In this document: one piece after another, positions 58,077 to 64,000 of the stretch
Position numbering within the stretch: position 1 is the first letter of the stretch
Layout of the letters: every line of letters starts with the position of its first letter
NCBI RefSeq assembly: GCF_947250645.1
Contig: NZ_OX366334.1
Coordinates: forward strand, 1,240,001 to 1,304,000
From: Wolbachia endosymbiont (group B) of Eucosma cana
GTDB lineage: Bacteria; Pseudomonadota; Alphaproteobacteria; Rickettsiales; Anaplasmataceae
DNA length: 64,000 nt
Direction: 5' to 3'
Position numbers and translations under genes: made by a program
The notes under the pieces: generated by a model
Database searches by the model: none
What the model was told of the DNA's origin: nothing
What the model saw: only the letters and a program-made list of their open reading frames with translations

Positions 58077-58157
58077 TTATACCTAAACTATTTCACTTAT
58101 TTCATTATGGCTTTTCTTCCATTATTGTCTATCTGTTTCCCGTGTAACGGGAATTGG

Positions 58158-58839
58158 TATTAGAAAGAAAACTGCGGCAATGTTTGCGGGATTTATTACA
58201 CGACTTGATCCTGAAGCAAATATTATGGGAGAGAGTGAATCAAATGAGCATGGAGTTGCGTTATCAGGACTTGAACCAGGAACTATGCAACTTTTAGATC
58301 CAGGTGAGGATATTAAATTTTCAGAACCATCTGATGTTGGTGGAAGCTATGAGGCCTTTATGAGACAGCAGCTTAGAGCAATTGCTATTGGTATAGGAAT
58401 TACCTACGAACAGCTTACAGGGGATTTAACCAATGTCAATTATTCATCTATTAGGGCAGGATTGATAGAGTTTCGTCGTCGTTGCTCTATGTTACAACAT
58501 AATATCATGGTATTCCAATTTTGTAGGCCTATATGGAATAGATGGATTGAACTTGCACTTTTATCTGGGAAAATTTTTGCAAACGATGAGCAGACATTAA
58601 AAGAAGTAAAATGGATACCACAGGGATTTGATTGGGTAGACCCACTAAAAGACCAGCAAGCACAGCAGATGGCAGTAAGAAATGGTTTTAAGAGTCGATC
58701 AGAAGTAGTTTCAGAACTAGGCTATGACGCTGAGGAAATTGACCAAGAAATTGCAGAAGATCAAAAGCGTGCTGACAGTTTTAATCTAGTATTTGATTCA
58801 GATTTGCGTTCACAAACAAATTTAATTATGGAGAAATAA
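58158..58839 (+). pseudogene. phage portal protein (lambda-type, phage WO), C-terminal part
   Basis: The frame is open from the IS630 border (RKKTAAMFAGFITRLDPEAN). The first ATG is at 58180, giving 219 residues. LRAIAIGIGITYEQLTGDLT and YSSIRAGLIEFRRR match the lambda portal wing/stem region; FDWVDPLKDQQAQQMAVRNG is the conserved C-terminal block. The N-terminal half is absent and no other head gene is nearby, so this is a prophage remnant. Confidence 0.85.
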
Positions 58840-58882
58840 AGAAGTTATAACCCCTAATCTAAAGTCTCTTAATTGATGTAGC

Positions 58883-59137
58883 TGTGGATAAGTTCTCTAA
58901 TTGCATAAAAGTCAACAATAATTTTTTGTATCATGAAAAATATTTTTTGATGTAAAATTCAGCTCTAATACAACCTTTTATTTATTATTGTATTATCTTA
59001 TTCAATCAAAAGAGGTTTTATTGGCAATAAAAACATCAACACTAATTTCCAATTAATCTCTTTTAAACTATGTAGCCAATGAATATGTGGATAAATACGT
59101 CCACACAAACTTAAAGTATTTATCCACATATTCATTA
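58883..59137. promoter_or_regulatory. three perfect DnaA boxes, two within a hairpin
   Basis: TGTGGATAA at 58883-58891 and 59086-59094, and TTATCCACA at 59120-59128. The last two form the stem of a 59-base hairpin (about 59079-59137) related to the IS3 right-end stem-loop. The surrounding 58840-59160 has no gene. Function, if any, is unknown. Confidence 0.45.
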
Positions 59138-59216
59138 AGCTTATAAAAACTAAGGTATCATTCTTTTCCTCTATAGTCTTAATGATTTTACATAAGTTAA
59201 AAGTAGCATGCTTCCA

Positions 59217-59405
59217 TTGTTCTCTCCGCGGTCTAATATGGCTAATTTATATTGTAGCCAAGCCGCACTATACTTGTTAGGCGGAAGTGGACGGCAACAT
59301 GTACGCCACGAAGTCTATGCTTCAACTTATCCTCTTGCTTATCCCTTCCATCGGCATTGCTATCTTTACTTTCAGTAAAATTATCGTTTTATACTTCTTT
59401 AGTGT
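59217..59405 (-). ncRNA. conserved noncoding block of IS110, candidate bridge-type RNA (copy 2)
   Basis: Counterpart of 7655-7843. The nested stem is kept: GCGG (59228-59231)/CCGC (59263-59266) around GGCTA (59240-59244)/TAGCC (59255-59259), while the enclosed loop changes in sequence and by one or two bases in length. Confidence 0.35.
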
Positions 59406-60424
59406 TTATTGATAGCAAAACTCTTTTCTATCGATTAGCATCTTGTGCATAATCACGGCTAATTTTCTTGCTACTGCAACAATTGCTTTTTTCATGCCCT
59501 TTTTCTTTTTAAGCTTCAATCCCCAGCTTCTTAATTTAAATGTCCTTTTACATTTTACCAGTAAGACCTGCGCGGCTTCATATAACATATTCCTACAGTC
59601 CACTGGTCCCATTTTTGATATACTTCCGTGTCGATCAATCTCACCAGAAGCGTACTGTCTTGGACTTAATCCCATATAGGCTCCAACTGTATAAGATGTT
59701 TCAAACCTATGCAGATCATCTATTGCAGCTTTATATGTCATTGCTACTATAATACCAACTCCTGGAACAGTAGTTAATAATTTACAATCCTCATCTTTTT
59801 TGCTTTGTTCTGAGAGCATTTTATCAAGTTTTCTTGTTGATTCTTCTATTATTTCTAAACTATGTACTAATGATTCAATTGAGGTTTGGCTAATTTCATC
59901 TAGATTATTAACCATTTCTTGCACTTTTAAAGCAAAGTTTGCAGAACTAAGACGTTGATTAACTTTTATCCCGTATATTTTCAGTAATCCCCTTATTGTT
60001 CCCGCAATTTGCTCTCTGCAACGTATTAATTGTCTTCTGCTTCCAAGTATTATTTTAACCTGACAAGCTTCGTCTGATTTTACTAATACCTCCTTAAATA
60101 GCCCAACTCTCATCATTTGTGCTATGCCTCTTGCATCATTTTTATCATTCTTATTGATTCTCGCAGATAATGCTGCTGCCATATGCCTTGCATCTACACA
60201 AGTTACTGGTAATCCAAGATTCCTCAACTCTTTGCCATCGATATTGATAATTGCCCGCTTTCTATTCCTATGGACTCGTATTTTTTGTTTTGACCAAGCA
60301 GAAACTCAGCTATTGCACTGCTTTCACTTGCAACAACCCCTTCTTTAACAATTTTTCCTTTCTCATCAATGATACTAATAAAAGTTTCTTTGAGTGAGAC
60401 ATCTAACCCGCTATAATGTTTCAT
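59406..60424 (-). pseudogene. IS110-family transposase, frameshifted
   Basis: The N-terminal frame 60224-60424 (KHYSGLDVSLKETF to SISMAKS) and the C-terminal frame 59406-60227 together match the copy 1 enzyme. One base is missing near 60232-60235 compared with copy 1, where ATG TGC AAA GAG becomes ATG GCA AAG AG. Otherwise all motifs are conserved. Confidence 0.85.
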
Positions 60425-60508
60425 GAGACTACTCCTACTGTAAAAGTTTAAATTATTCTTGAAGAACTAATTCATTGAATTTGTTACTTCGTGCTAAAAT
60501 AATGGAGT

Positions 60509-60823
60509 ATGTCTCTCCATCATTCAATAGCAATTACAGTATGTATACCAGAGATTTTGCTTCCCATTGATTTTTATGAATTACCCGATTCTCAGAATAA
60601 AAATTTTGTTTTGTGTGATGAAACAGGTGAAGGAAAACCTCCTAACAAAGTTCTAAAAGGCAAGAAAAACGTTGCTATTATTGTTGGCCCCGAAGGTGGT
60701 TTTTCATCTTGCGAACTTGATTCTGCCAATAAATTTTGTCAGAAACTGAGTCTAGGAAAAAGAATTTTGAGAGTTGATACTGCTGTAGTTGCTGCATTAA
60801 CCTTCACCAATTGGTATAGCTAG
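60509..60823 (+). pseudogene. rsmE: 16S rRNA m3U1498 methyltransferase RsmE, C-terminal fragment fused to the IS110 end
   Basis: 104 residues. The first 12 (MSLHHSIAITVC) are IS110 sequence; the rest, from IPEILLPIDFYELP, is the C-terminal SPOUT knot region. NVAIIVGPEGGFSSCELDSA and LGKRILRVDTAVVAALT are the SAM-binding knot. The N-terminal PUA-like domain and half of the catalytic domain are missing and do not occur on the other side of the element. Confidence 0.85.
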
Positions 60824-60945
60824 ATTTTTTAATATGGCTAGTGCAACTTGACACTCTATATAAAGAAATCTGCATTATATTTTTCCTAAAAGAAATAAAT
60901 GAAACTTGCATTTTTCCGAACTATCGATACTCTTAGTAAAGAAGT

Positions 60946-61019
60946 CGGGGCGTAGCGCAGCCTGGTAGCGCATTTGGTTTGGGACCAAAGGGTCGGGAGT
61001 TCAAATCTCTCCGCCCCGA
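60946..61019 (+). tRNA. tRNA-Pro (anticodon TGG)
   Basis: Acceptor CGGGGCG pairs with CGCCCCG, discriminator A. Anticodon stem TTTGG/CCAAA encloses loop TTTGGGA with TGG in the anticodon position. T-arm GGGAG/CTCTC with TTCAAAT loop. No encoded CCA. Confidence 0.95.
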
Positions 61020-61217
61020 GATTAGAAAAATTACAAGAGCACTGTAACCTAAGAGCAATTTTTATCAGCAAGTAAATGATTGACAGCAGAATGAAGCTTT
61101 TTTCATATAAATCACTGCATATCATATTCTATCGCTCAAGTTTATAAAATAATTGACAATGTTAATTTTCTAATTTATAAATGGATTTTGAAGTGATTAC
61201 CGAAGGAGGTATAGAGT

Positions 61218-61418
61218 TTGATTGAAGTATCAGTCCATTATGGTGATGTAGATAGAGCTCTTCCACTGTTGAAAAAAATAATTCAAAAGGAAGGAAGAGG
61301 GCTCAAAATGAAAAAAAAATATCACGAAAAGAAATCAGAGAAAACAGCTAAAAAAAAAGCTGAAGCAAGGAAAAAGAGATATCAGCAAGAATGCAGAAGA
61401 CAGCGTTATGGTTGGTAG
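61218..61418 (+). CDS. rpsU: 30S ribosomal protein S21
   Basis: 66 residues from a TTG start, with a strong AAGGAGGT 7 bases upstream. Begins MIEVSVHYGDVDRALPLLKK, then a very basic tail (KKAEARKKRYQQECRRQRYG), typical of S21. Lies 30 bases before sucC on the same strand. Confidence 0.95.
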   Translation: MIEVSVHYGDVDRALPLLKKIIQKEGRGLKMKKKYHEKKSEKTAKKKAEARKKRYQQECRRQRYGW

Positions 61419-61448
61419 TTTTTACTAAGGTTAATAATTAGTTATCTT

Positions 61449-62609
61449 ATGAATATTCACGAATATCAAGCAAAGGAAATTTTACACAAGTTTAATGTCC
61501 CGGTACCAAAGGGTTTTGTTGCTACATCTGCAGAAGGAGTAGAAACTCAAATAAATCAACTAAAATCTGACGTGTTTGTGGTTAAAGCTCAGATTCATGC
61601 AGGTGGTAGGGGTAAGGCTGGTGGCGTAAAGCTAGCAAAGTCAACTAAAGAAGCTCAACAACTTGTAAAGGACATGCTTGGCATAACTTTAGTTACTCAT
61701 CAAACAGGGCCTAGTGGACAGCAGGTAAAGAAAGTATACATTGAAGAAGGTTCAAGCATTAAAAAAGAGTACTATTTGAGTCTAGTAGTTGATCCAAAGC
61801 TCAGTAGGTTAGTATTTATATTTTCCTCAGAAGGTGGAATGGATATTGAAGAAGTGGCAAAAAATTCTCCTACAAAAATTGTGAAATTTGATATTGACCC
61901 TGCTACTGGTTTTACAAATCTTGATAACAGTAAACTTGCCAATAATTTTAATTTGAATTCAGAACAAATAGAAAGAATAACAAATATTGCAAAAAATATA
62001 TATGATGCGTTTATTACAACTGATGCAAGCCAAATAGAAATTAACCCACTAGTTGAAACAAATTCCGGGGATTTTGTTGCACTTGATGCTAAAATTAATT
62101 TTGATGACAACGCTTTATATCGTCATCCAGAAATCGTGCAGCTTCGTGATTATGATGAAGAAGTTAAAGAAGAGATAGAAGCTTCAAAACATGGACTTAG
62201 TTACATCAAAATGGATGGCAATATTGGTTGCATGGTGAACGGTGCAGGTCTTGCTATGGCAACAATGGATATAATAAAGTACTATGGAGCAGAGCCTGCT
62301 AACTTTCTAGATGTTGGTGGTGGAGCAAGTAAGGAAACTGTCACTGAAGCATTTAAAATTATATTATCTGATAGTAATGTACAAGGAATTTTGGTTAATA
62401 TATTTGGCGGTATAATGCGTTGTGATATCATTGCAAATGGAATAGTTGAAGCTGCAAAAGAAATAGATATTAAGGTCCCTTTAGTGGTTAGATTATCAGG
62501 CACTAACTTTAAAGAAGGAAAAAGAATTTTAGAAGAGTCAGGGCTAAATATTATTGCTGCAGACGAACTTGACGAGGCTGCACAGAAAATAGTACAAGAG
62601 GTGAAGTAG
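61449..62609 (+). CDS. sucC: succinyl-CoA synthetase (ADP-forming) beta subunit
   Basis: 386 residues. The ATP-grasp domain has [18 protein letters not shown] near the nucleotide site and [20 protein letters not shown]. The CoA-ligase C-terminal domain has [18 protein letters not shown] and [16 protein letters not shown]. Substrate-level phosphorylation in the TCA cycle, paired with sucD 3 bases downstream. Confidence 0.97.
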   Translation: MNIHEYQAKEILHKFNVPVPKGFVATSAEGVETQINQLKSDVFVVKAQIHAGGRGKAGGVKLAKSTKEAQQLVKDMLGITLVTHQTGPSGQQVKKVYIEEGSSIKKEYYLSLVVDPKLSRLVFIFSSEGGMDIEEVAKNSPTKIVKFDIDPATGFTNLDNSKLANNFNLNSEQIERITNIAKNIYDAFITTDASQIEINPLVETNSGDFVALDAKINFDDNALYRHPEIVQLRDYDEEVKEEIEASKHGLSYIKMDGNIGCMVNGAGLAMATMDIIKYYGAEPANFLDVGGGASKETVTEAFKIILSDSNVQGILVNIFGGIMRCDIIANGIVEAAKEIDIKVPLVVRLSGTNFKEGKRILEESGLNIIAADELDEAAQKIVQEVK

Positions 62610-62612
62610 AGT

Positions 62613-63494
62613 ATGTCTGTTTTAGTAAATAAAGATACAAGATTAATATGCCAGGGCTTTACTGGTGCACAAGGTACATTTCATTCAGAACAAGCAATTA
62701 GCTATGGAACCAAAATGGTTGGCGGTGTAACTCCTAGCAAGGGTGGAAGCACTCACCTTAATTTACCAGTTTTTAATACCGTAGCAGAAGCTAGAGAAAA
62801 AACTGATGCGAATGCTACGGTAATATATGTACCTGCTAAATTTGCAGCTGATGCAATACTTGAGGCAATAGATGCAGAGATAGAATTAATAGTTTGCATC
62901 ACAGAGGGCATTCCTATACTTGACATGGTAAAGGTAAAGCACGCTCTCGCTGGTTCAAACAGTCGATTGATTGGCCCAAACTGTCCAGGGGTTATTACAC
63001 CCGAAGAATGCAAAATAGGAATTATGCCAGGACATATTCACAGACGTGGACATATAGGAATTATGTCTCGTTCTGGAACTTTAACTTATGAAGCGGTAGC
63101 ACAAACAACCGCTGTTGGTCTTGGTCAGTCAACATGTATAGGAATTGGAGGGGATCCTGTTCATGGTATGACGTTTGTTGACTGTATGGAGCTCTTTTTA
63201 AAAGATGACGATACTCATGGTATTGTAGTTATTGGTGAAATAGGTGGAAACGAAGAAGAGGATGTATCACATTTTGTGAAAACAGAAAAAACTAAAAAGC
63301 CAATCGTTGGTTTTGTAGCAGGTCAAACAGCACCTCCAGGAAGACGTATGGGGCACGCTGGGGCTATTATCTCCTCTAGTGGCGGAAGTGCTGGTGCAAA
63401 GTTAGAGGTTATGCGCAGTGCTGGAATTGCAATTGCAGAAACCCCTGCTGTGATTGGTAAAAAGGTGTTAGAAGTAATGAGTGTCAGTGCCTAG
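62613..63494 (+). CDS. sucD: succinyl-CoA synthetase alpha subunit
   Basis: 293 residues. CoA-binding [40 protein letters not shown], and the phosphohistidine in [13 protein letters not shown]. Full length. It converges on dapF with 6 bases between stops; a short CCTAG/CTAGG palindrome lies there. Confidence 0.97.
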   Translation: MSVLVNKDTRLICQGFTGAQGTFHSEQAISYGTKMVGGVTPSKGGSTHLNLPVFNTVAEAREKTDANATVIYVPAKFAADAILEAIDAEIELIVCITEGIPILDMVKVKHALAGSNSRLIGPNCPGVITPEECKIGIMPGHIHRRGHIGIMSRSGTLTYEAVAQTTAVGLGQSTCIGIGGDPVHGMTFVDCMELFLKDDDTHGIVVIGEIGGNEEEDVSHFVKTEKTKKPIVGFVAGQTAPPGRRMGHAGAIISSSGGSAGAKLEVMRSAGIAIAETPAVIGKKVLEVMSVSA

Positions 63495-63500
63495 CCTAGG

Positions 63501-64000
63501 TCATAAAAACCCTATATCCCCAGTCATCAGTATATTTTTTGACCACTCAATCAGTAACTGACCTCCTGGTAAATGCACTGAAGTTTGTTTAGTAGCCAAA
63601 CACTTACGAAGTATAGATGCAACAAATGCTGCACAAGCCGCACTACCACATGAAGCAGTAATACCTGTTCCTCTTTCCCAAACTCTTAAGTTTATTTCTC
63701 CAGATTTTTCTATTTGTGCAATACTAACATTTGTTTTCTGAGGAAATAATTCGTGATTTTCTAGCTTTGGTCCTAAATTCTGCAATGGTATTTCGCTTAT
63801 GTTATCAACAAAAAAAACTATATGAGGGTTACCAATATTTACTGCAACTGGCTCTTTCAGCATTTCAAGCTCTATAGGTAGATAAAGGGGATCGCATTCA
63901 CAAGAAAGAGGAATTTCATTCCATTTAAGCAGTGGTTTACCCATATTGACCTTTATTGATTTATCACCTACTTTAAAACATTCTAAGATACGATTATTTA
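63501..64000 (-). CDS. dapF: diaminopimelate epimerase, C-terminal part (runs off the window)
   Basis: The reading frame continues past the ATG at 63944 to the window edge (ILECFKVGDKSIKVNMGKP), so that ATG is internal. The second catalytic cysteine is in GTGITASCGSAACAAF, with NPHIVFFVDNI upstream and LPGGQLLIEW near the end. Makes meso-diaminopimelate for lysine or peptidoglycan precursors. The first catalytic Cys lies outside the window. Confidence 0.92.
   Translation of the reverse strand, partial: NNRILECFKVGDKSIKVNMGKPLLKWNEIPLSCECDPLYLPIELEMLKEPVAVNIGNPHIVFFVDNISEIPLQNLGPKLENHELFPQKTNVSIAQIEKSGEINLRVWERGTGITASCGSAACAAFVASILRKCLATKQTSVHLPGGQLLIEWSKNILMTGDIGFL

Larger units (their letters stand above)
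57058..58157 (-). mobile_element. IS630-family insertion sequence, copy 5
   Basis: 1,100 bp, TA at 57056-57057 and 58158-58159. Left flank is repeat DNA; right flank is the middle of a phage portal gene. Confidence 0.93.
59160..60544 (-). mobile_element. IS110-family insertion sequence, copy 2 (inactivated)
   Basis: Diverged relative of copy 1; same ACAGTATGT right edge (60544). Left edge approximate. Similarity to the copy 1 flank reappears at about 58890-58950 (TTCTCTAATTGC, AAGTCAACAATAATTTT), with about 190 bases of extra DNA between. Confidence 0.7.

Noticed and set aside
58840..59160. Chromosomal replication origin
   Set aside because: Three DnaA boxes alone are too few; two belong to an IS-related hairpin, and no dnaA, hemE or other origin-linked gene is adjacent.
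60886..61125. 79-codon open frame on the - strand
   Set aside because: It is the antisense of tRNA-Pro and its surroundings; the well-known spurious peptide LGAERFELPTLWSQ is produced by reading the tRNA complement.

Overview
The window is an AT-rich, compact stretch of an obligate intracellular alphaproteobacterial chromosome, almost certainly Wolbachia (Rickettsiales, Anaplasmataceae). The basis is the typical mix of slimmed-down housekeeping genes, ankyrin-repeat genes, a VirB2-like pilin, a phage portal remnant (phage WO type), dispersed CCAGTG/CACTGG palindromic repeats, and a very high load of insertion sequences. I could run no similarity search, so all names rest on reading the proteins and DNA by eye.

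Layout. 1-2.6 kb: dispersed repeats and two fragments flanking IS630 copy 1; one fragment looks like a YopT-type cysteine protease. 2.7-5.5 kb: priA and an ankyrin/membrane gene. 5.5-9.9 kb: decayed DNA, IS3 copy 1, IS110 copy 1 and an ankyrin gene whose first 12 codons come from the IS110 end. 10-15.6 kb: recR, an unknown gene, a KAP-type P-loop NTPase, htpG and an unknown gene cut by a palindromic IS3-derived mini-element. 16-21 kb: carB, an SDR oxidoreductase, a YihY membrane protein. 21-25 kb: VirB2-like pilin, two large and one small lineage-specific genes, and a GIY-YIG nuclease gene bracketed by palindromic repeats. 25.3-31.6 kb: ruvAB, IS630 copy 2, a membrane cytochrome c, an alpha/beta hydrolase and a UvrD-like helicase. 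32.3-39.1 kb: the ordered run nuoJKLMN-birA-ccmD-ccmE. 39.2-43.4 kb: an IS graveyard (IS630 copy 3, an IS5-type fragment, a second decayed IS630-type gene, IS3 copy 2). 43.4-52.2 kb: pth, rplY, an NDUFS4-like complex I subunit, rsmH, an MFS transporter, map, ftsA, def, a uracil-DNA glycosylase and coq7. 52.3-60.8 kb: a 5'-truncated unknown gene, IS630 copy 4, purF, repeats, IS630 copy 5, a phage portal fragment, a region with perfect DnaA boxes, a broken IS110 copy 2 and a truncated rsmE. 60.9-64 kb: tRNA-Pro(UGG), rpsU, sucCD and the 3' part of dapF.

How it works together. The intact genes serve respiration (complex I membrane arm, a complex I accessory subunit, cytochrome c and its heme chaperones, ubiquinone synthesis, succinyl-CoA synthetase), DNA repair and replication restart (priA, recR, ruvAB, uvrD, uracil-DNA glycosylase), purine/pyrimidine synthesis, translation and division.

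The most interesting layer is the mobile DNA. Five 1,100-bp IS630 copies appear identical, share an A9 frameshift site and all sit in a TWA-TA-TWA target. Several have a truncated gene on only one side, which points to recombination between copies. A 165-bp palindrome was built from the right end of the IS3 element. The IS110 copies share a conserved noncoding block with a nested stem that could be a bridge RNA, and each IS110 end donates the same 12-codon leader in frame to an unrelated truncated gene.
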